Shown one piece after another: positions 15,673-22,674 of a stretch of DNA of 25,422 nucleotides (its first letter is position 1; each line of letters opens with the position of its first letter). A model generated the notes under the pieces. That model did no database searches. It was not told the origin of the DNA and saw nothing but the letters and a program-made list of their open reading frames with translations. The position numbers and the translations under genes are program-made. The stretch is from a virus: positions 1-25,422 of IMG/VR virus record IMGVR_UViG_3300020171_000126; one strand, given 5' to 3'.

Positions 15673-16643
15673 TAATTTAGCTTTGTCATTGTAAAAAACG
15701 TTGCCTCAGTTGTTCCAGTGATATTGTCTATGTTGTCAACATTCCAAACGGTTACATGCACCGTATCCCCAGCTACAAGTTTAAGCACGCCGGTGGCCTG
15801 AACTATTTCACCATTGGTACTTCCAGAATCGTGTTGATTTTGAATGGCGGTTGTTCCATTTACCTTGATCCTTACAATAAGCGTGTCTGCTGCTGCCGTA
15901 ACATCGAACATCGCACTTGCTGTAGCCAAGTACACTCCGTCTGATTGAACTGTAGCTGTCCATGTGTCTGTGTTAAACCAATTTCCAGTGTCCCAACCGT
16001 TCGCACCGGATTTATCATTAAACCGTAAAGTGCTTTCTCCGCTTATCGCCCACGCAACATTTCGCCACACTCTAAAACTTAGCTGACTTGTCGCGGATAC
16101 TGAAATAAAATCATCGGCATAAACATTTTTAAATCTTTTTACAGAAGCACCAAGATCGACATCAGAATCCTGGTAGGGCACAATCGTACCATCTGTAGTT
16201 TTCCATTGTCCGGCCCCTCCGACCGTCACACCAAGCTCGTTTGCAATGGCACTATATAACCCGGTATCAGGATCGTCTACAAAGCTTATAGAAGGCGCTG
16301 AAGATGCACCAGCGTTAGCCAAAACAGTATGAAGCCCGTCCTCAAACCTACCCAAGGCGCCTCTGGTTAAATTTATCGAACACACAGTAACCGGGCTTGC
16401 CGTATGAGCTATACCGCTTGTACCCTCCTGCGCCCTTACAATCGTGCATGATGTTCCAGTTCTGGCCGTGACCTTGACAATCTCGATATCACCGTCAGAC
16501 TGAACAAGGTGCATCATGTGCCAATCCGTCCCGCCTATGGTCGGGAACCCCGTTGCACTTGTAAGAGTCAATGCAGTTACAGAATTATTTATGTCGGCTG
16601 CAAGCGTAGTTTTTACATTGTTTGCGTAAAGCTGTTTTGCCAT
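15672..16643 (-). CDS. Tail fibre protein with C1q/TNF-like C-terminal head (323 aa)
   Basis: The start overlaps the adaptor gene's stop as TAATG. Residues ~1-90 contain a common fibre base module: VTALTLTSATGFPTIGG, then WHMMHLVQSDGDIEIVKVTA and IVRAQEGTSGIAH. Residues ~120-185 are fibre shaft, with FVDDPDTGLYSAIANELGV and DVDLGASVKRFKNVYADDF, a pattern found in trimeric fibres where a virtual 'image' repeat precedes the head. Residues ~190-323 look like a C1q/TNF-like beta-sandwich, including the end LVAGDTVHVTVWNVDN and ATFFTMTKLN. Such heads often bind host surface ligands. It sits between head-tail adaptor and nozzle genes rather than with the distal fibre cluster, so it may be an appendage fixed to the tail hub. 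Confidence 0.7.
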   Translation of the reverse strand: MAKQLYANNVKTTLAADINNSVTALTLTSATGFPTIGGTDWHMMHLVQSDGDIEIVKVTARTGTSCTIVRAQEGTSGIAHTASPVTVCSINLTRGALGRFEDGLHTVLANAGASSAPSISFVDDPDTGLYSAIANELGVTVGGAGQWKTTDGTIVPYQDSDVDLGASVKRFKNVYADDFISVSATSQLSFRVWRNVAWAISGESTLRFNDKSGANGWDTGNWFNTDTWTATVQSDGVYLATASAMFDVTAAADTLIVRIKVNGTTAIQNQHDSGSTNGEIVQATGVLKLVAGDTVHVTVWNVDNIDNITGTTEATFFTMTKLN

Positions 16644-17323
16644 TATCTTTCCTTCGGCTTATTGGTTCTTTCAATAAGATCTAACCTGCCCAAAGCCGTT
16701 AAAAATAAATTGTAATTAAAATTCGATCTTTCCCATGCGAGTTGAGACTGATCCGCATCAATCGCATACGCCCTGTACAGACAATAAGGCTCAATAACCG
16801 GAGTTGCGTAAATATCGTCAATCGTAATTGCTACGGTATAGACAGGCCCGGAACCAGCAACAATATCAGCAGGGATCACTGAATATATTTCCTCAACATA
16901 CCCGAAACCAGAAGCAGGCTGCGGAGGCGATACATAAAAATGTTTCGGATCTCGCTCGTCAAAAATACACTTTTCTACCGTTGCGGAAGCCGTCGACGTA
17001 TGCCAGGAAGGATTCATGAGATTAAAGTTTTCAATATCATCAACCATTCTAATGATATTCCCAACTGTAGTCCCGGTTGTTCCCATATTCCGAACAAGTT
17101 TTATAAGCTGAATGCCCGCTGTTGGGATTGTCTGCTTTGTCCCGGCAACAAGAACCACCGATACGTTTGCCACGCTTATATCAGGTTTTAAAATCACTGC
17201 TTCTCTTTGAGCAGCATTGATATAACCAAACAGGTCGGCTTCGGTAGTTCTCCTGTCGGTAGCCTCGTCCTGCAATGTCTTAGCCACACTGGCTATAATC
17301 GTTGATGCTAATATAGTTCCCAT
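16643..17323 (-). CDS. Head-tail adaptor protein, DUF6682-like (226 aa)
   Basis: The start overlaps the upstream stop as TAATG. Motifs in order: DRRTTEADLFGYINAAQREAV (residues ~20-42), then ILKPDISVAN, LVAGTKQTIPTAGIQLIKLV, RNMG, RMVDDIENFNLMNPSWH and DERDPKHFYVSPPQP. The 'W/TEadL-xx-yiN-xx-qre', 'lv-aGt-kQ-xlP' and 'dP-xx-fyv-xPP' signatures define a podovirus family annotated as DUF6682 and interpreted as head-tail adaptor. It would form a ring beneath the portal. Its helical C-terminus (SQLAWERSNFNYNLFLTALG) fits the packing helix of gatekeeper or adaptor folds. Confidence in the family is good; the exact ring position is inferred. Confidence 0.75.
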   Translation of the reverse strand: MGTILASTIIASVAKTLQDEATDRRTTEADLFGYINAAQREAVILKPDISVANVSVVLVAGTKQTIPTAGIQLIKLVRNMGTTGTTVGNIIRMVDDIENFNLMNPSWHTSTASATVEKCIFDERDPKHFYVSPPQPASGFGYVEEIYSVIPADIVAGSGPVYTVAITIDDIYATPVIEPYCLYRAYAIDADQSQLAWERSNFNYNLFLTALGRLDLIERTNKPKER

Positions 17324-17970
17324 TAATCTTCCAAAAAAGCGTTAAAGTCGATACCCTCAAGCTCGGTCGGAGTTGTATCCTCATTGGCGAACAATCTTAA
17401 ATCCGCAATGGCTTTATCAAACAAAGCGTTATGGTATAGTGTTTTTTTCTCGTTATCTTTATCTGCAAAAATATCCCTGCAAACGTAATTGACAAGCAGC
17501 GGTCTGACAAGATGTTCAGGTAAACAACTTGGAGAGCTTGACACAAGAGTTAAAGCTGTCGGCATCTTATAATATTTAATCATAAGACTTTCTGCCGCTA
17601 CCGGTACTTTTTGATAATAAAGACTCAATGTTTTAACTGCCACCCCGTAAACAGGCCCGGCTAAATCAATCTGACTGAATCGTTTAATTAAATCGCTATA
17701 CGAATAATAAACCTTGATAATCCGGTTCCTGTCGTTCGAATAACAATAATAAAGATTTCTATGATAGTCGGTAGGTAGCGCAACATAAGCCGTTGCCGCT
17801 GTTGTGCTAAGAGCATTGTTCGCTGTTTCCAGGGCCGGAAGCAACACCTGCCCTGCAATGTATTTCAATGCTTTATTTAAGACACTCAAAACATTTGCGA
17901 AGGAATAGGAGCTATCTTTAACCTTTTGTTCTATCTCGGTCGATAGCTCCTGTGCGGTTTCGATTGCCAT
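17323..17970 (-). CDS. Head-tail connector / phage adaptor-like protein (215 aa)
   Basis: The start has a GGAG SD overlapping the previous stop region; the gene's own stop overlaps the next start as TAATG. The N-terminus is helical (LSTEIEQKVKDSSYSFANVLSVLNKALKYIA), followed by TAYVALPTDYHRNLYYCY, where 'v-LPtDy-hrnl' is a recurrent strand-turn in phage adaptor proteins. Then comes VYYSYSDLIKRF, and after it YKMPTALTLVSSSPSCLPEHLVRPLLVNYVCRDIF, in which 'P-e-hl-xx-pll-xx-y-a' is the closing helix of this family. Next to the DUF6682-like gene this gives a two-ring neck, as in many short-tailed phages. I infer it binds the portal or the second adaptor. Confidence 0.68.
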   Translation of the reverse strand: MAIETAQELSTEIEQKVKDSSYSFANVLSVLNKALKYIAGQVLLPALETANNALSTTAATAYVALPTDYHRNLYYCYSNDRNRIIKVYYSYSDLIKRFSQIDLAGPVYGVAVKTLSLYYQKVPVAAESLMIKYYKMPTALTLVSSSPSCLPEHLVRPLLVNYVCRDIFADKDNEKKTLYHNALFDKAIADLRLFANEDTTPTELEGIDFNAFLED

Positions 17971-17971
17971 A

Positions 17972-18226
17972 TTAGGCTCCTATGGCAATAAAAGCACCGT
18001 CTATGTCTGCGCCGCTCGCTACCGTTACAGCCGAACCAGCGATAGGAAATGTTTCTGCAACCGTAGTGTTCCCGGTAGCTGTAGAGGGAACAGGAATCAA
18101 GATTTCACAAATATGAAGCCCGGTAGCAATATCACCGCCATTATCCCCGCCTCCGTCATACGTTCCGATTACTATTTTCTTATTGCCGAATACAGTCCGG
18201 CTAACAATCGTTGAAGTAAATGCCAT
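17972..18226 (-). CDS. Small conserved virion-type protein (84 aa)
   Basis: An AAGGAG SD lies ten bases before the ATG. The sequence MAFTSTIVSRTVFGNKKIVI followed by GTYDGGGDNGGDIATGLHIC and a C-terminal AVTVASGADIDGAFIAIGA is a recognisable small beta protein of phage structural clusters, about 80-120 aa long, located between capsid and adaptor genes. It has alternating hydrophobic residues and no charged helix. Family knowledge suggests a virion component of unknown role, perhaps decoration or neck. No membrane segment or metal site is seen. Confidence 0.66.
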   Translation of the reverse strand: MAFTSTIVSRTVFGNKKIVIGTYDGGGDNGGDIATGLHICEILIPVPSTATGNTTVAETFPIAGSAVTVASGADIDGAFIAIGA

Positions 18227-18240
18227 TTTATTTTATCTCC

Positions 18241-18948
18241 TTAATATGTCACACATGGTTGATAAAGCGGTTTCCCGCCTGTTAATTTAAGATAACTCTG
18301 ATCTCCCCACTGGTAGGCTCTCTTAATCCATTCGCTCATTGTCTCGGACACTTGGGCAATGTCTTGAGGAACATCCTTTATTCCCCATCTGAAGTTTTCA
18401 AAAACAATCTTTTCCGTTTCAAGTTGTTCGGGAACAACCCACCATTTGTCAGACGGGCCATAAATTTGTTCATACTCAGTACACCCTCTTTTGAGAATGA
18501 CCTGAATATGAGTCCCTATACGTTCATCAACTTCTTTACGGATTAACTCTTTTCTTTCCCTTCCTTCTTCCAACCCGACATTGTAAACATACCCTGCATA
18601 AAGTCTGTTTGTGTTTACCCTGTTGCCATCCAACCCACACTTTGACGGAATATTTAATCGCTTTAAAATGTTATACAAATCAAATAGTTCCGCAACTGTT
18701 GGGATTGCAATTACTACCTTGTAACAATTAAAACATGGCGAAGGGATATACTTTTGTCCCAAAGCAATGTCGAATAAAAGATCATGCCACGTCCCACAAT
18801 CAAACCTTGTCTCAATAGCGATATGGATAAAGTCATGATTGAGCCTTTTCCATTGAGGGTAGGCGCAGGTGATCACGCCGTTATCGACCTGAAAACCTGC
18901 ACCTGTTAGACGGTCTGTTACCGTCTTAATGATTTCATCCTTCTCCAC
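18241..18948 (-). CDS. Conserved hypothetical protein (235 aa) inside the structural block
   Basis: The gene starts at GTG (18948) by TAGTG overlap with the upstream stop. Mixed alpha/beta sequence with several cysteines: ETRFDCGTWHDLLFDIALG, then YIPSPCFNCYKVVIAIP (C-x-x-C), then IPSKCGLDGNRVNTNRLYAG, and LKRGCTEYEQIYGPSDKWW, followed by a C-terminal helical part with WGIKDVPQDIAQVSE. I recall similar unnamed proteins with the 'P-C-xx-C-yk' and 'rGCTEYE' motifs in phages, but no function. The style is of a soluble enzyme-like or metal-binding protein, unlike the beta-rich virion genes on both sides. No nuclease or methylase motif was found. It may be a virion-bound factor or a passenger gene. 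Confidence 0.6.
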   Translation of the reverse strand: MEKDEIIKTVTDRLTGAGFQVDNGVITCAYPQWKRLNHDFIHIAIETRFDCGTWHDLLFDIALGQKYIPSPCFNCYKVVIAIPTVAELFDLYNILKRLNIPSKCGLDGNRVNTNRLYAGYVYNVGLEEGRERKELIRKEVDERIGTHIQVILKRGCTEYEQIYGPSDKWWVVPEQLETEKIVFENFRWGIKDVPQDIAQVSETMSEWIKRAYQWGDQSYLKLTGGKPLYQPCVTY

Positions 18949-19721
18949 TATGAATCCATAGTAAGAAAAATTGGGTTATACTCAGTGTTCTTGCCTGCCG
19001 TGCCAAACACATAACCAACAATCGGCTGAAGATGCAGAGCAGTTATTGTGTATGTCGCACTTGTCAGGGTCATGGTGTTTAGACAACCCGTTACTGAACC
19101 AGCTACGCCACCAAGCGTAACGTTCGCTCCAACTGCCGGAGTGCCAGCGGTCAAACAAATTGCAACACCGCCTGTCTGCGCCCAGTAGTAATAAGCTGCC
19201 GTAACAACAACCGGGGCTACGCCTACCGGCATGCTTTCCTCAACGGCTGACTCGGTTACGCCATACCAAGGCGAATGAACCAGGGTAAAATCAGAAGCCG
19301 TTGTTAAAGCTACTTTAAGCCCAGTCTCAAGGGTGACAACAATACTCGTCCCTGATGCCGAAATAGCTGAGTTGCTTACAATCGGATACTGATACCCTTC
19401 TCCGACATTATCATTGATGTGCAGATACCCACCGGCAAGCTGATTTTCAACAATCGCTGTACCCGCTGTAACGGTAAGGGTTACATTTCTTGACCCAATC
19501 GGTGTTGCAATACACCCGGTCTCGTCCATGTGAGCCGCGTCAATAGCTGCCGCAACACCCATTTTCCCTGCGGCCAGAGCCGAAGCACCAGCCTTCGCAT
19601 AACGGAAAATCCTGCCATCGTTTGTGATTCGTTTCGTGCCAAGGGCTTCCTTCGCTGTTGAAGAAATGTCATAAAGCCCCTGCCGAAATCCTATGTTTTT
19701 CAATCCTGCATTTGCTCCCAT
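18948..19721 (-). CDS. Capsid decoration-like / minor head protein (257 aa)
   Basis: The ATG at 19721 has a strong SD (GGAGGAG, eight bases upstream) and is preceded by an 8-bp hairpin. The sequence contains ITNDGRIFRYAKAGASALAAG near residue 35, then beta-rich repeats: SRNVTLTVTAGTAIVENQLAGG, LHINDNVGEGYQYPIVSN, and later YYYWAQTGGVAICLTAG. The 'tdGR-xF-xYa-xx-Ga-xalaaGk' start and the 'GYL-hI-nd-xx-GeGy-qYpI' turn are typical of proteins next to major capsid genes in podovirus-like phages. They are thought to be decoration or minor head proteins. Ala/Thr/Val-rich composition and absence of charged helices support a stable beta fold on the virion. Exact location is inferred. Confidence 0.66.
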   Translation of the reverse strand: MGANAGLKNIGFRQGLYDISSTAKEALGTKRITNDGRIFRYAKAGASALAAGKMGVAAAIDAAHMDETGCIATPIGSRNVTLTVTAGTAIVENQLAGGYLHINDNVGEGYQYPIVSNSAISASGTSIVVTLETGLKVALTTASDFTLVHSPWYGVTESAVEESMPVGVAPVVVTAAYYYWAQTGGVAICLTAGTPAVGANVTLGGVAGSVTGCLNTMTLTSATYTITALHLQPIVGYVFGTAGKNTEYNPIFLTMDS

Positions 19722-19736
19722 TTTTTATACTCCTCC

Positions 19737-19762
19737 CCTGTTTGATTCAAAAACCAAACAGG
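19737..19762 (-). other. 8-bp inverted repeat (mRNA hairpin) between capsid and decoration genes
   Basis: Arms CCTGTTTG and CAAACAGG pair perfectly around a ten-base loop, within the only gap of note after the capsid gene. No T-run follows on the minus strand; instead the SD of the next gene (GGAGGAG) begins right after the 3' arm. It is therefore not an intrinsic terminator. In phage late transcripts such hairpins can mark an RNase processing site, stabilise the upstream capsid message, or tune translation of the next gene. The structure is seen; its role is inferred. Confidence 0.55.
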
Positions 19763-19788
19763 ATTTAAAATTAAAATTTATCAATCGT

Positions 19789-20766
19789 TTAGGTCAAACC
19801 ACTGTGCGCTTTGTGCGCTCTGCGATTGTTACAAATCGTGTTACCGTCAACAAAGATTTTCATGGTCTTGTCTTCCGGTGAACCTTCGATAATGTGCCAA
19901 GGTGTTCTTACGAACATTCCTTTCTTGTGAATGGCAAATCCGAAATGCGAACTGTTAATCCCGAAAAACCACCCGGAAGGACAGCCCTTTGACGGAAAGA
20001 TATCCATTTCCTCAAACCGAATGCCGGTGAATCCTGCCTTAACAGGAGCCGACTCTGTGTTACTCACAAACCGTTGCTGTACGGCAAGCTGAGAAACCAG
20101 GGAGTTATAAAGCGTCTCGGTTGTTGCTCCAAGGTCTGGCTTACTTTTTTTCCCAAGGCCATAATTCGCATCAGATCTGAGTGTCCGCACAACGTCAGCC
20201 GTAAGAAACTCTGCGGTTGTTTTGGTCATACCTTCCCATACGTATGTCCCGTCCTCGGACAGAACTTCGGCTTCAGTGATCCCGCCATACGCCGTGGTCG
20301 TGGTTTCGTTACACATCGCCCTTACGCCGGTGAACCGTTCAGTAGATCCGCCAACATCATCAAAAATACTCTCTGCGAGTATCTGTGTGAGTGACATCTG
20401 CGCTCCGTAAAGTTCCTCCCAAACCAGGTCAATGAACTGCTCTGCCCCTGCGTTCAAAAGGGTGTCGATACGAAGAATGGTTGCATTACCATAGCAATGT
20501 CTCCACTCAAACAGGGCCGCTGTGATAGCGTCTTTTTTGTCTGAAGAAATCGTGTCGCCTTTGGAATAAAACCCTGCTGTGTTTCCGTCGTACCGAATCG
20601 GAACACGGATCTTTAACCCTCCGCCGGGTCTTTCCATAAGACCTTTTTTGTTTTTCAAGAAATGATCGAGCAAAAACTCTGACTCAAAATAAAGATCATT
20701 CGCCTTTTTATCATCGACCATAAAATAGTCGTTTGTAGTTGCTTCCAACTGTCCCAACATTGTCAT
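19789..20766 (-). CDS. Major capsid protein (325 aa)
   Basis: The start is the first of two close ATGs (ATGACAATG), because the AAGGAG SD is eight bases from it. The sequence has the order typical of HK97-fold capsids of short-tailed phages: an N-terminal arm (TTNDYFMVDDKKANDLYFESEF), an extended strand pair (GGGLKIRVPIRYDGNTAGFYSKGD), a spine helix (DAITAALFEWRHCYGNATI and TLLNAGAEQFIDLVWEELYGAQ), and a beta-rich C-terminal end (FEEMDIFPSKGCPSGWFFGIN and FVRTPWHIIEGSPEDKTMKIFVDGN). It lies directly after a scaffold-like gene and before a decoration-like gene, the standard order. A separate protease is not seen. It should be the most abundant virion protein. Confidence 0.82.
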   Translation of the reverse strand: MTMLGQLEATTNDYFMVDDKKANDLYFESEFLLDHFLKNKKGLMERPGGGLKIRVPIRYDGNTAGFYSKGDTISSDKKDAITAALFEWRHCYGNATILRIDTLLNAGAEQFIDLVWEELYGAQMSLTQILAESIFDDVGGSTERFTGVRAMCNETTTTAYGGITEAEVLSEDGTYVWEGMTKTTAEFLTADVVRTLRSDANYGLGKKSKPDLGATTETLYNSLVSQLAVQQRFVSNTESAPVKAGFTGIRFEEMDIFPSKGCPSGWFFGINSSHFGFAIHKKGMFVRTPWHIIEGSPEDKTMKIFVDGNTICNNRRAHKAHSGLT

Positions 20767-20781
20767 TTGATACTCTCCTTA

Positions 20782-21696
20782 TTAGGTATCGCCTTTCAGC
20801 CTGTCTATAAGCCTCTTGATACCAACGGCTTTAGGCCCACCGTATTTGTTTGAATTTATTAACTCATCGTCTGTGTTCGGAGCCTCACGTCCAGAAAGCC
20901 CAGACGATAAACTCTTTACGTTCCCTTTTGCCTTAATGTTCGCAAGAATACGGGCCTCTATTTCCTTTTCTTTCTTGGAAAGCTCGACCTTAAGAATCTC
21001 ATCTCGCGTCAATTCATGGTAGGCAGATATGGCATTGTGGCCTGGATGCTCATCCATAAACTTCTTAAGTTCACCTGAATCCCATCTTTCGTTAAAGTCA
21101 GAATGTGTCTCGGCAAAACTTTCAAACGTGTCCGTTACTTGCCTGTCCCTTAAAGCCTGTTGCTCTTTCGTTAAGGCTTCCTTTTGGGTTTCTGTAACAT
21201 CCTGAAGAATCTCACGCCTTGCCTGTTGAAGCAGGTTTGCGTAAAACCCTTTGGGGTCGTCTTCCATCATGTCCCGAATATCATCCTCTGATAAATCAGC
21301 TATGTTGACTTCGGGTTCTTTGGTGGATTTCGTCTGTTGTTCCTCAAGAACTTTCAGCCTGGTTTCGGTCTCGATAAGCCTCTTCTGATATTCATCAGCT
21401 TTCTTCGCCTTATCGTTTAATTCTCGAAACCGTGGATGCTTATCAAAGCGGTCGGGGTCGTCTTTCTTATCGTCAACCTTAACATCGGTTTCCGCTCCGC
21501 CCGCTTTCGTGTCATCCTTTACTTCTCCGTCTACCTTCTTTTCCGATATGTCGCCTTCAGTTTTATTCGCCCCTGCGGGATCGGTTATCTTTTCCATCTC
21601 GGAAGACATGGTTTCGATAAGGCCGTTATCTATAACTGCTGACGTGGACGAAGTATCAACATCATCGTTTAGCGTCCCAAAATCTGATTCACTCAT
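20782..21696 (-). CDS. Scaffolding protein (304 aa)
   Basis: The ATG has an AGGAGAG SD and is separated from the capsid gene by only 15 bases. The protein is highly charged. Residues ~1-95 are acidic and probably disordered (Asp, Lys, Thr-rich, e.g. KTEGDISEKKVDGEVKDD). Residues ~95-250 are long helices with coiled-coil character (KADEYQKRLIETETRLKVLEEQ; DLSEDDIRDMMEDDPKGFYANL; DGEIL-like KVELSKKEKEIEARIL). The end is basic and helical (KAVGIKRLIDRLKGDT). A basic C-terminal helix that binds coat protein is a known feature of P22 and phi29-type scaffolds. It guides procapsid assembly and is then released. The gene is the first after the terminator, so its expression may have a separate control. 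Confidence 0.8.
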   Translation of the reverse strand: MSESDFGTLNDDVDTSSTSAVIDNGLIETMSSEMEKITDPAGANKTEGDISEKKVDGEVKDDTKAGGAETDVKVDDKKDDPDRFDKHPRFRELNDKAKKADEYQKRLIETETRLKVLEEQQTKSTKEPEVNIADLSEDDIRDMMEDDPKGFYANLLQQARREILQDVTETQKEALTKEQQALRDRQVTDTFESFAETHSDFNERWDSGELKKFMDEHPGHNAISAYHELTRDEILKVELSKKEKEIEARILANIKAKGNVKSLSSGLSGREAPNTDDELINSNKYGGPKAVGIKRLIDRLKGDT

Positions 21697-21719
21697 TTCA
21701 ATTCTCTCCTGATATAGGT

Positions 21720-21742
21720 TCTCCGGGTTGCGAGTCCGGTTA
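21720..21742 (-). promoter_or_regulatory. Candidate phage-type promoter before the scaffold gene
   Basis: Hand alignment of these 23 bases (minus strand) with the T7 RNA polymerase consensus gives 15 identical positions. These include TAA at the 5' end, the recognition core GACTC and the start segment GGAGA. The TATA melting element (-4 to -1) is replaced by AACC and +1 is C, so it would not be a good T7 promoter as such. The site lies between the terminator and the scaffold start, leaving about 29 bases of leader with the SD, which is where a capsid promoter would be useful. Only one copy was seen, and no phage RNA polymerase gene is in the window. Coincidence is quite possible. Confidence 0.25.
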
Positions 21743-21750
21743 TCGCCAAA

Positions 21751-21792
21751 TAAAAAAGCCCGACAAAGGAATTTCTTCCTTCATCGGGCTTT
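21751..21792 (-). terminator. Strong rho-independent terminator
   Basis: On the minus strand AAAGCCCGA pairs with TCGGGCTTT, then after a two-base mismatch AAGGAA pairs with TTCCTT around a GAAA tetraloop, followed by TTTTTT. The stem of 15 paired bases with a T-run is a textbook intrinsic terminator for the transcript carrying portal and the small genes. On the plus strand the tail is TTTCTG, so it is weaker in that direction. It ends the upstream block about 54 bases before the scaffold start. Confidence 0.85.
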
Positions 21793-21824
21793 CTGTAACC
21801 TGTTTTACAGGGCTTCCAGTAACC
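21786..21824 (-). repeat. Imperfect 15-base direct repeat before the terminator
   Basis: On the minus strand GGTTACTGGAAGCCC (21824-21810) is repeated as GGTTACAGAAAGCCC (21800-21786), identical at 13 of 15 positions. The second copy supplies the 5' arm of the terminator. A small hairpin CCTGT-AAA-ACAGG (21811-21799) lies between them. The AAGCCC of the upstream copy could pair with the GGGCTT of the terminator's 3' arm, giving an alternative fold. This looks like a possible attenuator or a duplication scar; function is inferred. Confidence 0.45.
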
Positions 21825-21842
21825 GATTATACTACTTAGTTT

Positions 21843-22001
21843 TTATAACTTCTTTAATTTCTTCTTTTTTTCTACTATATAGCCTTCCGCTATCGTTCCG
21901 TTTGAAATATTTATTTCAAAATTAACCCTAACTGTCTCTTTATGAGACAGTATATTTGATAATTCATCAGAAATCAATATAAATAATTCTTGAAGCGTCA
22001 T
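21843..22001 (-). CDS. Small hypothetical protein (52 aa)
   Basis: The gene starts at ATG 22001, overlapping the stop of the FmdB-like gene as ATGA, and ends TAA at 21843. It encodes MTLQELFILISDELSNILSH followed by KETVRVNFEINISNGTIAEG and a very basic tail (YIVEKKKKLKKL). The layout is one amphipathic helix, one beta hairpin and a Lys-rich tail, which could bind nucleic acid. I do not recognise the family. The ATGA coupling, a frame filling the only sizeable gap, and its end 50 bases before the terminator make it a likely real last gene of this transcript. Confidence 0.65.
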   Translation of the reverse strand: MTLQELFILISDELSNILSHKETVRVNFEINISNGTIAEGYIVEKKKKLKKL

Positions 22002-22399
22002 ACCCCGCCAACGCCCAATGCGTTCCTTTTGACATACTGTTCTTTCATATACTTTGTTGTTTTCTGCTTTATATCCGCTTTGTCCGGTCCCTTTGGTATC
22101 GACTCATTATCGCCCATCGGCCTCAATCCTTCTTTCTTCATCCACTCGTGATAATTTTTCCGGTTAGGATTCTTGAGCATTTCAACAACGTGAGTCTCTT
22201 TGGAATCTTTCGATATAACCTCGCATACAGACCTTATCCAGGGAGCGTCCTGATTTGCTGTAAATACTCCTGCGCATGTGATAATCTTCTTTGCCCGACT
22301 CCCGCAAGCACAGTCGATATACTGAGGGCATTCATTACTGTTAAATATCTGCTCAACAACCTTTTGACATTTAACGCACTGGAAATCATACAGTGGCAT
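21998..22399 (-). CDS. FmdB-type zinc-ribbon protein (133 aa)
   Basis: The start overlaps the upstream stop as TAATG. Residues 1-40 match the FmdB regulatory zinc-ribbon style: MPLYDFQC-VKC with C8 and C11, then C30-A-C32-G followed by SRAKKI. The second knuckle is C-x-C instead of the usual C-x-x-C, with C24 nearby as an extra possible ligand. The C-terminal ~90 residues are hydrophilic and helical (KNYHEWMKKEGLRPMGDNE; TTKYMKEQYVKRN). Phage proteins with this ribbon plus an 'LRPMGD' segment occur close to portal genes. They are probably small nucleic-acid or protein-binding factors; the role in head assembly or late expression is unknown. Confidence 0.7.
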   Translation of the reverse strand: MPLYDFQCVKCQKVVEQIFNSNECPQYIDCACGSRAKKIITCAGVFTANQDAPWIRSVCEVISKDSKETHVVEMLKNPNRKNYHEWMKKEGLRPMGDNESIPKGPDKADIKQKTTKYMKEQYVKRNALGVGGV

Positions 22400-22674
22400 T
22401 AATCTACTCTCATTTTCATTAATCTCATCCCGATACTTTGAGTTTCACCATCAGAGCTATCAGATTGAGAAATATTATTAATCTTGGCAATTGCTGTTAA
22501 GTTAACAGTATCACCTACGCTCAAATTTTCAATATCCATACCGAGTTTTTTTATTTCTTCGATTTCAAGGTTTATACCTAAACCCCAAGGATATTCTTCG
22601 TTTGAAGGATTTACGGTTTCAACTTGCTTGCGTTTTTTTTTAGACATCTTCATGTCTATTAATCGTTTAGACAT
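22399..22674 (-). CDS. Small capsid-associated protein, capsid-staple-like (91 aa)
   Basis: The ATG lies inside the end of the portal gene (8-base overlap) with a weak SD, so translation is probably coupled. After a basic start (SKKKRKQVE) comes EEYPWGLGINLEIEEIKKLG, then VGDTVNLTAIAKINNISQSD, and at the end the strand IGMRLMKMRVD. The 'YP-x-GL-x-I-x-L-xx-E-xx-KLG ... vGd ... a-x-A-x-v ... l-x-m-x-v' pattern belongs to a widespread small phage family located near portal and capsid genes. Some databases annotate it as capsid staple protein. I recall that annotation but cannot verify it here. A clamp or staple between capsomers or around the portal is plausible. Confidence 0.62.
   Translation of the reverse strand: MSKRLIDMKMSKKKRKQVETVNPSNEEYPWGLGINLEIEEIKKLGMDIENLSVGDTVNLTAIAKINNISQSDSSDGETQSIGMRLMKMRVD

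Noticed and set aside
19737-19762. Hairpin as a terminator after the capsid gene.
   Set aside because: There is no T-run on the 3' side in the direction of transcription.
21715-21748. A plus-strand tRNA 3'-end-like sequence (5-bp T-arm-like stem, then TTATCGCCA).
   Set aside because: The loop TTGCGAG lacks the TTCRA pattern, and no matching acceptor 5' strand, D-arm or anticodon arm is found upstream, where the scaffold gene starts. It could be a decayed attachment-site remnant but cannot be supported.
21826-21831. TATAAT on the minus strand as a -10 box before the terminator.
   Set aside because: No -35 hexamer is present 16-18 bases upstream, and the transcript would end at once at the terminator.
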